Positions 36,344 to 47,823 of a stretch of 64,000 nucleotides of DNA are shown here, one piece after another. Both the position numbers and the translations under genes were made by a program. The stretch comes from Voacanga thouarsii (taxonomy: Eukaryota > Streptophyta > Magnoliopsida > Gentianales > Apocynaceae), in assembly GCA_026120185.1 (NCBI GenBank), contig JANUWF010001640.1:620001-684000 (forward strand), read 5' to 3'. The notes under the pieces were generated by a model. The model searched no databases. It saw nothing but the letters and a program-made list of their open reading frames with translations, and was not told the DNA's origin. Positions within the stretch are counted from its first letter, which is position 1; each line of letters begins with the position of its first letter.

Positions 36344-37560
36344 GGTGTTCTTACAGACGTAGTACTTCTGGTTAGAAGAGGGCAATGCTTGCAGGAAATT
36401 CCACTCTCTTGTTGGCTATAACTACTCCAACAAAAATCCAACACCCACATTCTCCAAATCTTTGTTCATTTTATTTCCATAACTCTCAATCAATTAAGGA
36501 GAAGGTATATGACTGAGAATTTTGGTCTGAAATCAGAGGGTTGTAAGGTTGCGGACACTGAAAGGGAGAAGGGGATTTTCGCTGAAGAAAGGGACGGGCT
36601 TGAGAGGGTCAAGCAGTGATGAGGAACCAAATTTACTTGTAGGGAAGAGGTTCGCTGATCACAGAAATGGTGGGTGTTTGCCTAATTTCAGATTGCCAAA
36701 AAGGAAAGCCGTGATTCCTATAGCTAAGAAACCTTCTATTTGTACACCATATGAAGGGTGATGGGGGAATGACGAAAGGGATGGGTTTGACTTGAGAAAA
36801 TGTTAAAGTTGTCTTGGAAAATCTTTAGTGCACCGGTTGCAATTGCACCAGGTGCTTAGGTAATTGTACCAACTCTTTAGAAAGTTGTACCATTTTATGA
36901 GTGCATAGCTTCATCTACACATGGTACAACTTTCTTCATATAAGTTCACATGCACCAAATGCACCTAAAAATTTCCAAACTGTATTTACTTTTTCAAGCT
37001 ATTGAATTTTTTTCAATCTCCCGAACTTTTTTTCCGTGGGTAACCCTCGCTTTTTGCAATGGGTTCTTTTTTTAATTTTTTTTCGTAATTATCTATTATA
37101 ACATTTTTTGGTGTATTAAATAAGTAAACAAATCAATTATTTATCAATAACAACTGAACTGCAACTGAGAGAAATAAAAAAAAAACAGTTGTTATTTTAG
37201 AGATGGATCTACAACAAAATAATGAGAGTTTTGCAAAAATGGCCATTTACTGCTAAACACTATACTTACATATAATAGCACCCCCTTATCATATATTGAA
37301 AGTTTTATTTTTTTTCTTTTTCATATTTTATAAAACTTGTGAAAGTATATAGCAATAATAATGTAAGTTTTTATTTAATTAAAAAATAGTAATTTATTCT
37401 TTCTTAAATTTATTTATTTTATTAATAGATTGAATATTGATAAAATATAATATTTATTAAAGATTTAAAAAACTATTGAGCATACACATTAAAAGGAAAA
37501 ATAGTTAATAACCAATCAAATTTTATTAATTATTTGTTATTAGAATAATTAATATATATA
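36344..37560. other. CACTA right arm with one unrecognised open frame
   Basis: 36500-36770 is richer in GC than its surroundings and holds two overlapping plus-strand frames: 36510-36620 (MTENFGLKSEGCKVADTERE...) and 36549-36761 (70 codons, basic, with SSSDEEPNLL and KRFADHRNGGCLPNFRLPKR). They look like one coding region with a frameshift near 36600, but I recognise no family. The rest (36780-37560) is AT-rich and empty. Confidence 0.35.
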
Positions 37561-37564
37561 TATA

Positions 37565-37628
37565 AATTAATGTTATATTTAATTGTAAGTTATAATAAAC
37601 TCTCGTAACTAATTTGTTATTTGTCATT

Positions 37629-37687
<59 letters not shown>

Positions 37688-37752
37688 TCATGTTATATTT
37701 AATTGTAAGTTATAATAAACTCTGGTAACACTAATTTGTTATTTGTCATTGG
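37565..37752. repeat. (GT)n microsatellite between 65-bp direct repeats
   Basis: A GT run at 37629-37684 lies between two near-identical copies of a block with TTAATTGTAAGTTATAATAA and TAATTTGTTATTTGTCATTG (about 37568-37628 and 37690-37750). Confidence 0.88.
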
Positions 37753-37989
37753 GTCAAATTAACGAACAACAACAACAAAGTTAGGAAAATTCAAATATGT
37801 AAATATGGTCATTTATACCGAATAGACGTTCGACTCAAGAATTATGATATTTCAAGCATTCAAGGTAATATATGCCAACCGTGATTCATTACAACACAAG
37901 CTATTCATATTCAAATTATAAATTTTGTTTACAAATTATTTGACCCCACTGCATTTGGACAACTTCTTTTTTCACTACGGTTCAAATTA

Positions 37990-38383
37990 TAAAAAAAAAT
38001 ACATAATAGGTTATAAAATTATATCGCGACCGATTTGCGACTGATTTGTGACTTATATGAGACTACCTTTACAACTGATTAGGGACAAATAATTGCTTAG
38101 GGTTCAGGGTTTGGTCAATCCAAAATAGTGGCATAGGGTTTTGCGACCAATTAGCGACCACAAGAACATTAGTCGCAATATTCAGTCGCTAATCGGTAGC
38201 AACTCGGTCACTTTTAAATTTACAACCAAACTTCTTCCAAATTTTTTATGGGATTTGACTTATTAGTCAGAATTATGTCGGTATATCCAGGTTTTTATTT
38301 GTTCTGCCGCAATTTGATTGCAATTTTGCGACCGAATTGGTGCAATGGCAATTCGGTCACGATATTGCAACCAACTATTTTTC
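37990..38383. repeat. CACTA right subterminal repeat region
   Basis: Dense copies of GCGACCGATT, GCGACCAATT, TTCAGTCGC, AATTCGGTCAC and related forms, in both orientations. Mirrors the left region at 7602-7960. Confidence 0.85.
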
Positions 38384-38412
38384 GGTCGCAATTTTGCCCT
38401 TTTCTTGTAGTG
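38384..38412 (-). repeat. CACTA right terminal inverted repeat
   Basis: 29 bp, exact inverse of 7573-7601; ends TTTTCTTGTAGTG and is followed by the ATA target duplication. Confidence 0.95.
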
Positions 38413-38415
38413 ATA

Positions 38416-38684
38416 CAACTTTCTTATATAAAAAATATATGTATACATAGTGGAAAGGAATAGTATTCAGAATATACTTTTAAGTAACAATCCTGCACAT
38501 CTGCAGTTACTGTTACACATTTATTTTTTCATCATCCCAACTAGAATCACTTCTATTTCCATTATTTCACACACCATAAAGAGAATAATATGACTTCTTC
38601 ATCAACTTGTATTGAGATTTAATATGTTAATTTTCTTTCAAATTATGTCCTGGTAACTTTACTCAAATCATTTTTCCTATTTCT
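38416..38684. other. Flank between CACTA and an old copia LTR
   Basis: AT-rich, nothing recognised. Confidence 0.4.
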
Positions 38685-39037
38685 TGTTGGTATTCTTTCT
38701 TGAATCTATTACTCTTTTCACCATTATATAGAAAGCAAATATATATAATGTAGCAAGAAAGAGTCTACAAGTTGATTGATCACAAAAGTACAGATAAATA
38801 TTAAAGGAATTTATTTAGTGTAATTTTTTTTATATGTATAATACAAACCAAAGAATGTATATCTTCGTATAGAGATTATAGAGAACAAAATCTATAGGGC
38901 AAAAAGGAAATAAATAATTTGATGGAGAGAATTATATGAATATCCATTATTTAATCCTCTCATTACACTCAATTCTAATTGTAAACAAATTAGAATAATT
39001 ATGCTAGGGTTTGATTATATCTCTTTCCTTTTCAACA
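38685..39037 (-). repeat. 3' LTR of an old copia element (family H)
   Basis: Plus strand begins TGTTGGTATTC and ends CTTTTCAACA; 353 bp with TG...CA ends. The minus strand next to it reads ACTTTGGGGGAAC, a good polypurine tract (39038-39050), preceded by RNase H, which fixes orientation and boundary. The partner LTR is not in the window. Confidence 0.75.
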
Positions 39038-39050
39038 GTTCCCCCAAAGT

Positions 39051-39412
39051 TGTTATAAATATATCTTCCATTGCTAGCTAGCTCATTAAATTGCCGAATT
39101 GCTCCTTGGGAAGGCCCTTTGTTAAAATATTAGTCACTTAATTAGTGGTTAATATATAAGGGATACAACGTGTGCCACTTTCTAGTTTCTCCTAAATAAA
39201 ATATTTGTCTACCTCAATATGTTTGTTCTGTCATGAAAAATTGAATTATGTACAATTGAGATGGCTAACTTATTGCCATAGTAGACCTTGATAGGTGATC
39301 AAATATAGACTTTCAAGTCTTGTAGTAACCTTCTTATCTATAATACCTCTCATAAATCATGAGCAACTAACTTGAATTCTACTTCTTGACATCAATTTTT
39401 TTTTTTAAAACT
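39051..39412 (-). pseudogene. Copia RNase H C-terminal part (family H)
   Basis: The minus strand reads, with stops, VEFKLVAHDL, IRRLLQDLKV, YGNKLAISIVHNSIFHDRTN and ILTKGLPKEQFGNLMS in the order of the copia RNase H C-terminus. The start of the domain lies 18 kb away at 57529-57700 because of the insertion at 39418-57523; the ATTCC duplication marks the split. Confidence 0.85.
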
Positions 39413-39417
39413 ATTCC

Positions 39418-42400
39418 TGTAGCATCCCACTTATCCATATCGTAGTGTGTCTTACATTGTGGGATGTCGCCCATCTGGCCTTCCAGACAATGGATCTTTA
39501 TAACAAACACAGCTTAAAACTCAGCAAAAAAACTTTATATTGAGATACAAAGGTATACAGGGTTTAACTTTTGGTATATGAGTTCAAAAGAGATCAAATT
39601 GGATACACACGTCATCTAGAGCCTTATAAACTACCCTGTATTACCACTTTAGAGTAAACGGAGTATTCGGGAATTTTCTACTGCACTCCGACCTCTAAAA
39701 TTTTGATAAAAGATATCACACGTATTAGTGCTAAACACTTAGTGAGTGTCGTGTGTGCTACAGTTTTTCTTAAAGAAACAATTTGTGAATCAAGTAATGT
39801 TCAAGACAAGGTAAAATGATTGAGCCCATTGTAAAAAGGCATACTCAATTATCTAGAAACAAGATCAAGTAACAAGGATGTATTTTGATAAAGAAATGCG
39901 AGAAGTAAAATCCATGTGCCAACTGAAGAAAAATCATGTTCAAGATCTCAAGAAAAATCATGGTCAAGATTTCAAGAAAACAAGGCAACCTGGTTCATGA
40001 TTCATGTATGAGAGGAATTCAAGGAATTCCACTCATCAAGATGCAAGAGTTAATGCTTACGCCAAGAATAATTAGTACTTATGCTAAGAATAGTGCTTAC
40101 CCCAAGAACAGTGCTTACGCAAAGAATTCAGCTAATCCTAATGTTCTGTCTCTCCGTTTAGAGTAAGATGAATTCCAAAACTGGCCAAGTTACTGTATTC
40201 ACCTATCTCTAACGTAGGTTAGTACATATAGAAGAGCTCTTGCTGAGTACTCAACGTGCACATGATACCCATGTCCTAGGTCAAGTAATGAAAAAAGTTT
40301 ATTATCCCATTTTTCACAACTTGTCAAGTTAGTAAATTCAAGGCATGAAGAAAGTATCATAAAAAATGGTACATGGCAAGATTTTCAAAAGTAACTCGTA
40401 GAAAACATCAAGAAACATGGTTTTGACAAGTAACAAGAACAACTTATCATGAAACAGTGGTTTTGACAAGTAACAGGATGAAAATAGCAAGATTCATGAC
40501 ATTAACGAGTAGCATGGAGAAATATAAGAAAAACGTTGCTTAACAAGTTATGCCAAGAAAACATCATGAAATAGAGTTTTAACAAGTAGTGGACACATAT
40601 AGAAGCTTTCTAGCGAGAAAGGAGTTCAGAATTCACAATATTCTTGGTTTCTAAAACCACCAAGTAAAATACTTGTATTTTGGTTGTTTAGAAATTCATA
40701 GTAAAAATGGAGTTTGGAAAATCAAAAGGGCTTAACCATCCATAAGTCACAAAATAATCTCATATGTGTAATTTAGGAAATCATTAACCTAGAATGAAGT
40801 TTTATGACAAACGAACTCATTTTACACAAAATGTCCATTCGCAAGTTCAACAAAAAATTCATAGTTTAATATGGTTTAAAGAATTAGGGAACTTGTGGGG
40901 AATATAGGTTTTGGTGTGTAAAGGCTTCATTTATCATTAATCCTATGAAAAAAAGGGATTTATAACAAAATTGGACATTAACGCCCACAAATTCAAGTAA
41001 AAAGCTTTTACTTGAACATATAAAAAAAACACTAATCTGTATCAGAAAAGCATTTAATCATATTAGATAAATACTTTACTACACCAGATGTTTTGGAAGC
41101 CAAGAGATTTTTAAGCAAAATGCTTTTCCTTGAATATGTCAGGAAAACATAAATCCATGTCAGGAAAGCGTTTAATCACATTTGAGACACATTTTGCTAC
41201 AAAAAGGATTTAGAAAGCCAAGAGCTTTATGAGTTCAAGAAACTAGCAAGTTGATATGTTGATGTTGTAATTTCTCAGAATAACACATAGTTAAAATGGG
41301 AGATAAAACCAAGGGACTCATCTTGTGTAAACACTATGGCTTATAGGAATTATGCCTATATCAAATGTCCACAAAATCCTTATAGGAATTATGCCTATAT
41401 CAAGGTTCAATCCACATGCTTCTTAGCATCTTAGATTCGTGATAATAATCAGCCAAGGAATTACTAAGGAAACTACGAATTCCTTTATTTCTAGTATGTC
41501 CTTAAACAGGGAGATATAACGTAGAGAATAATCAAAGGAACATGACCTTGTCTAGATTCCCATTTCCTTGTCCCAACATTTATTGTGATTGTGAAATATG
41601 TACTTACCTCCTTGAATCCTTCATTATTCAAAAAGTCTGCAAGATAATACACTAACTTTTTGCCTTAGAGAAATTCTGCATTTTTCTCACTTGGCATATC
41701 TTAGTATTTTCATCAAAACTTTTTATCCACAAGTCTAAATGACCTCAAACTAATGCAAAAACACTCCTAAGACCTTGAGCTACAAATCCATATCTTTTAT
41801 TCAACCAAACCAGTCACTGTTTGCAAACCACTGCAAGCACAAGCATGCTGCTCATCACAGCAAATCACAATTTCCTCATATAACAATTCTTCTATTCTCT
41901 TATTCTTGTTCTTAACCTTTCATTATCACTTTGTTCAGTACATAAACCACATTAACATCACTTATTCAGTGTATGTTTAGTCATGAAGAACACCAATTCA
42001 CCATACTTTCACTAAATAAAAACAACAGCCATGACATAAGTATTAATATTCTTGATTTAAAGAGAATAATATCTATTTTACTTTAATTATCCCTTTGTTC
42101 ATGTAATAGCAGGTGAACAGATAACATAGCTCTTCCAAATATGTTTCAAATCAGTCCCAAACACCACAACAATTACATCAAAATACTCCCCAAAGCAACC
42201 GGTTTGCATTCCTTCCAAAACAACATCAAAACCTCAATTCTTCATAAATCATCATAGCTATTTCATGCTATTTTCTTTACATAATTTACACTAAAATGAT
42301 CACCATAAGACATAGATCAACTTTTATTCATGAAGTTTGATACTTTACCTTATCTATGATGAAATCCAAGTGAGCTTTGCTCTAAGAATCCCTTCCTTCT

Positions 42401-45286
42401 GAGGGAACCGAAAACAGAGAGCATGCACTGTACGTTAAAAATTTCACAGAGAAAAATAAAACCAAGCCTTAAAGGCTATACGGAAACGTGAAGATCATAC
42501 ATTTGCGCTCCTTAACCCTTCTAGGTTGAGTAAGAGTGGATTGAACGACTGGAATCGCCTTGCTTTGCCCACTTGAAGAAGCTTCCAATTGAACACCTGC
42601 TAGCCGTCTACTTCGCCTTGTTTGCATTAACGCCAAGCTTTCCAGCTCTCGAAATATTCCTCAGCCTAACCTCTAGTCGGTGAACACTATGGTGAAGAGG
42701 AACGGTCTCAATTTTCCTTGGTTCACTTGCTATTGGTTAGCAAAGTCCAAGGAGAAAACACAGAATGGAAGAAGACGTCTCTGAGAGAGAGTGTGGCGTG
42801 AGCCTTGTTGTGGCTAGGGAAAAACTAGGGTTTTTCTTTTTCCAGAGAGTTGTTTGAATGGTTAGCCAAAACTGGGACTCAAATATCTGATAAACATATC
42901 CCCGGGATATCAAATTTCAAACACCCGGATGTTATCCTGAGAATGAGTTTGGCTTAACCCTAAACTCTTCATAACCGTATCTGGAAAAAACCCTAAGGTC
43001 TAGGCTATTGGGCTGGAAAAATATTTATTATTTCTCTTGGACCCAAAAGGACCAAAACAATAAACATTAATTATTTATTTCCTGGGCTTATATAAATAAC
43101 CCAATAAATAATTAATGAGCCCAAATGAACTAAAATAATTAATCTTTAATTATTTATTTCTTGGTCCTATATAAATAACCCAATAAATAATTAAACATTA
43201 ATTATTTCCCCTAGTTTAAGCCCAGGTTAATTTCCTAATTATTCATACTGGACCTAGGCCCTGAATAATTAATTAACCAATTAAACTAGATAATTAATTT
43301 CCTTCAACTCCTATTTTATTTTATTTATTTATTTTATTCCAATCTAATAATAAATTAGACATCCTGAATAAAATAAAATAAAATAAAATCCTCTTCAACT
43401 GAGACCAATTCCTCACCCCAAAATTAGTTAGGACTTACGGGCTATTCCGAGGACAAAAAAAACACATCGCCTTGGCTGCTAAAATGACCAAAATACCCCT
43501 GCTATATAAATAGTTGTATTTTGCATTTTAAATATTTCCTAATATCACCATAAGGAAATATTGACTCCAAGGACAATGTTGCATTAGCAAAGTCTCCGAC
43601 CTACAGGTGAAATGACTAAAATACCCCTCTACACATCGTCGTACATTTAGAGAGGAAGAAGTGTACTAACACCCCTCTAAATGACATCTACCATCCTTAG
43701 GCGTCTAGTCCAATGATCTACGACTTCCTGGAGTGTTTCCGCTTTCCAAGGGAGCTACCCTAAAGCAAATATCCAAGTCATGTTTCCCAGGGCCCTGGAC
43801 ATTTTAGACCATTCGGACAACCACAAGGGGCGATATAGTGCAGAAACTATCTTGTATAAGTCTGTCTTAACTAACTAGTCACATATACCCAACATGCAAT
43901 TATATTGGCCCTACGATAGAACCTCAACTATAGCAAATCAAAGTATATGCTCCCAGCTTCGCCAGACCACCAACTCATACTCAAGTCGTAGAGTACTAGT
44001 CCATGCTGTAGCGGTAGTAGTCTAGGTTTCTACCATATAGTACTTTGAGAAACCACTACTACAGGTCCTATTCTACGTATTCGAAATACGCTTATGTCAT
44101 GAAGTGAGTGGACTACCCACTGGCTAAAGGTAAGCCATTCCCCATTTGGAATTCATAACATAATAACCTAAACATGATGCGATTCCTAATCTCATCAATA
44201 TGTTAAGAACAAAAGTTTGTGTTAAATAACCCGTGATCTATATCTTACTGTGAAAGACTACCATTCACATGGATCACTTATTTAAACACAATGGGTCTGT
44301 TCCAAACAAAAATCGTGCACAAACAAAAAGTAAATTCACAAACAGTTTATGAAAATAAATTCTTTTATTAAAATATTCGATTTTACATCAGAAACCTAGT
44401 CTAAGAGGGCATACAATCCAACACCTTCTTCTTCTTCTTCTCCTTCCCTCTCGGTTTTCTCTTATTTTTCTATATTTTCTCTAACTTTTTCTCTCTCTTC
44501 TTCTCCTTCTTGTAACAATAAAATGGTTTGTACATATAGGCACACCTTCACCACCATTTTCCTTCTTGTTTAGATGTGGGATGTTTTGTTTCAAGTCTTG
44601 GTCAAATATAGTCAACAATTGTAGGCTAGACTTGATAAGGTTTTGTAAGCTTATATGATAAGCTTGCTATTTTCTTTCCTTTCCTTTTTCTTCTTCTTTT
44701 TCTTTTTATTTCTCCTCTTAGCCAGCTATTTTCCCTTCCTTTCCATCACTATTCCATGTCTCTTGGTGATAGATTTCACCATGTGAACAATAATGGTCAT
44801 CTTAGATAACTAGGGCTATTTTACTTCAAAGGCTTCAAATCTTGAAATAAATTAAAGCTTTTGATATCAATAACCACTTCTCTTTCTCTTATTAGGCTTT
44901 TAATAGCCTTTTCTCTTTTCTATCATACAACCCATAAATATGCACTACCGAGCCTTTTCACTTTTCCTCTTAAACCATGGTTATCTGTGTGCCCCAAAGG
45001 TAATCAAAATCAGGGTTACTATTCATCCCAATCGAAAACACTTTTTATTCCACCCACATATTCTGCATATTATACTATGAATGTTGGTATCTCTTAGAAT
45101 TTCCGTATCGCGTCCCAAATTTTCTCTATTTGCTGTCAAAAATTACACCAGTGCCCCTTAAAATTTTGATTTCTCAAAAATATTCTTCTAATTAAAATAA
45201 GCATTTCTTGTTCTAAGTATTCATAAATATACCGATTTACTACAACGTAGTCACCATTCAAAGGATGGTGAGGGTGGGATGTTACA
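39418..45286 (-). repeat. 3' LTR of family G (with nested solo LTR)
   Basis: Direct partner of 51742-57523. Contains the family B solo LTR 42400-44423. A short minisatellite built on GCTTACGCCAAGAA-type units lies at about 40046-40130. Open frames 39936-40166 and 44861-45097 are repeat sequence, not genes. Confidence 0.88.
42400..44423 (-). mobile_element. Solo LTR, copia family B, in the 3' LTR of family G
   Basis: Plus strand begins TGAGGGAACCG and ends ATACAATCCAACA; perfect 5-bp target duplication CCTTC (42395-42399, 44424-44428). 2024 bp. The right LTR of family G reads uninterrupted at the same place (near 56655), confirming a later insertion. Confidence 0.92.
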
Positions 45287-45300
45287 ATCTCCCCTCATTT
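45287..45300 (-). other. Polypurine tract of family G
   Basis: The minus strand reads AAATGAGGGGAGAT immediately before the LTR start TGTAACATCCCACC. Confidence 0.85.
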
Positions 45301-45453
45301 AAGAACTTTCGTCCTCAAAAGTTACACTTATCTTGTTTGTCAAACATCTTCTACTAATTCCAACATAGCAGTTGTTTCTTCTTTATTTACGGCTGCAACG
45401 TGAGCTTTGTTAGCACCTTCTCCTTGCTTTCATTATGCTGGCTTGAATCTTTC

Positions 45454-45818
45454 TTAAGTAGGTGGTATATTTTCTTGTCTCTTGTGATACAAACAATTAG
45501 TGAGATTATGTCCCCACTCGCCATAGTAATAACATGCCCTATGCCTTTTTCTAAATGCTTCATAAGTGTGTCTATCTTTTTGACAATAAGTACATTTATA
45601 TTCCTTCCTTTTCGGAGTTAATCCCTTCTTTCTTGGGAGTTTTTCTTTAGACTGCTGACTTAAGTCAGCTTTTTTCTTTTGGTCTAACCTAATTTGCTCT
45701 AAATCTTCCTCTTCTAGCCAAGAGGCTATCTTCACTGCAACACTGTATCTAGTTGGGGCCATAGCAATTTATGTTCATCTTAACTCGGGTCGTAATCTTT
45801 TTATAAATCGCCAAGTTC
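45454..45818 (-). pseudogene. Ty3-gypsy gag, C-terminal part with zinc knuckle
   Basis: Continues the gag frame split by the solo LTR at 45824-50225. About 45800-45765 reads RFIKRLRPELR with stops; then 45762-45454 has AVKIASWLEEEDLEQIRLDQ, a basic stretch, and CTYCQKDRHTYEAFRKRHRA then CYYYGEWGHNLTNC. The last block is a CCHC knuckle in which the second Cys is Tyr; the first block is a further degenerate Cys/His region. Gag packages the RNA; the mutated knuckle and stops indicate decay. No protease follows before the polypurine tract. Confidence 0.85.
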
Positions 45819-46082
45819 GATCTTGTAAACCCCAGTCCAAACCAGTCTTGGAGTAAGGGGGTTGGGATGCATATCATACTTTATTGCATGTTTAAATATA
45901 TTTTTATATGAATTTCTATGTTTTAGATTTGAGATTCATTATCTTGACGGCTTGGTTGTGAGTATTGCTTGAGAAGGACAAAATGGTAAATTTTGCTTGA
46001 GGTGGAAAAAGGGAAATAGCATGAGGATTGAATAGAAAATATATATATATTTTTTTAAAGGGAAAGTAAGAACAAGAATTTT

Positions 46083-46144
46083 TGTGGTGTAGTGGTTAGA
46101 GCCTTAGAATTAGTTCTTGAGGTCTTCGGTTCAAATTCCATCAT
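46083..46144 (+). other. tRNA-like segment inside family A LTR (copy 2)
   Basis: TGGTGTAGTGGTTAGAGCC (A-box-like) and, 33 bp later, GGTTCAAATTCC (B-box-like). This is the best preserved of the three copies. Confidence 0.55.
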
Positions 46145-47759
46145 AGGAGTTTTAGCTTGGTTAAATTTTATTTTTGCTTGGGAAGTAATAATTCCAGCTT
46201 TATGTGCTTGGAGTAGGGTGGAGAAGTTGTCCTAAGAGAGACATGTTAGGAGTATCCTCATTCTACTCCTTTGCCCTACACGAATTTCCTAAGAGGAATT
46301 CATTTTTCCTTGATCTTTGATTTTCCTTATTTCTCAACTCATTAGTTTGATCAAGTTGTTCTAGCCATTTCCTTTCCAGAAATTTTAGTAAAGTACTGTA
46401 GTTTTGTAGGATCAAAATGTCTTAGTGAAAGGCATCTTATGGTCTGAAAATGTGGAAGAGTTGTGGGAGATTCCAAGAGGATAAATCTCTGTAGTGAACT
46501 TGCTAAAAAATTCACTCTAGCTAGGTTCATTTCCCTTCATGCATAGAACTGAAATTTTCCAGCTTTGTGTGCCTTCAAGGTGTCAAAATTCTTAACCATT
46601 ATTCCATCCCAAATGCTGCCTCCTTTTGTTCAGCATAGAATCTGGATTTTTCCGGCTATTTTAGGACTGCACAAAAGTGGTGCAAAACCAGAAAAATTCC
46701 TGTGCAAATCGCAGCTTTGGAGATCCAAAACCAAGCTGTTTTCTTCCAAATTTTGTTCAGCACCTTAGCCATGTTTTTCCTCCATGAAGAAGGCTGGAAA
46801 CCAGCCTTGAACGCCCCTGAAATTCCCCTTCAAACTCTCTGCAAGCTAGCTAGGAAATGGCAGCCGAAAACTGCCCAGGAAAAATTCCAGCCTGCGAAAA
46901 TGTTGTGCAGATTTTTGTCCAACTTTGTTTTCTAATTCTCTCCTAGCCGAAACCCCATTCTTGTTCTGCATAAACCACCTTTAAACCTTCAGTAACTAAG
47001 CTCCATTATCTCCCTTAAGCTTCTGCATAAAATTCAGTCATGGCTGCCGAAAAATTTCTCCAACAAATCTCTGCAATCACACTTGATTGATTACCAAAAT
47101 TCCAGCCACCATAGTTTAGCAACCTTCCATAAAGTATCCCTCAAATAACCAGACTTTTTCTTCACCATTATGCTCCTTGTTTTTGGCCACCATAAGCCTC
47201 CTTAAACCAGCTTTCAATCAACCGAAATACTGCTCAAAACAGTCGGCCATGGCAGACTTCCAAAGCTCTCCAATAATCAAGATATTCTTGAATATTTAGT
47301 TTCCAAATTTGCTTCCTAAAAATATTCTTCAAGGATTTTAACAACTAGCATTTCCTTTTCCCTTCCAAAATAGAGAGCCATCTTTCTAAACCCTACAGAA
47401 AATTTGGCAACCCTAGTTCTCACAGAATTTCGGCAGCTACAAAACAAAATCTCTCAAATCCCTTCAACCTTCAAGAACACACACAACACACCAAGAACAC
47501 CTACTCCTTCCTTTCACCTAATACCCCTCCAAACCACTTCAAACCTTCTCTAAAATTTTCAGATTTAACCTACTCACTGCCATGAGTCCATCAACACCAT
47601 TCTTAACATCAAACTCCACAAACCAACTTGTTAGTTTGGATCAAAAACCAGAAAATTCTGTGAAGGTTCAAGAACACCTTCAAGGTAGGTTTGTTCTAAC
47701 AACTTCATCTTCTCCAATCTTGATCTCTAGTGAAAATATATATGAATAAACATGCTAAT

Positions 47760-47761
<2 letters not shown>

Positions 47762-47820
<59 letters not shown>
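47762..47820 (+). repeat. (CT)n microsatellite in family A copy 2
   Basis: About 58 bp of pure CT, longer than the matching runs in copies 1 and 3. Confidence 0.9.

Positions 47821-47823
<3 letters not shown>

Larger units (their letters stand above)
7573..38412 (-). mobile_element. Large CACTA (En/Spm-type) DNA transposon with nested insertions
   Basis: The left end starts CACTACAAGAAAAGGGCAAA and the right end is its exact inverse; the inverted repeats are identical for 29 bp (7573-7601 and 38384-38412). The 3-bp target duplication ATA is present on both sides (7570-7572, 38413-38415), the CACTA hallmark. Both ends carry clusters of the subterminal motif GCGACCG/CGGTCGC. Inside are TNP1-like and TNP2 pseudogenes on the minus strand. 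Of the 30.84 kb, three later insertions with their TSDs (15524-19793, 20385-30514, 34896-36338) account for about 15.86 kb, leaving about 15.0 kb. The perfect ends suggest fairly recent movement, possibly driven by another copy, since the coding regions are broken. Confidence 0.92.

Noticed and set aside
46083..46144. A functional tRNA gene
   Set aside because: A- and B-box-like blocks are present, but the acceptor stem and anticodon arm do not pair convincingly, and the segment is in an LTR.
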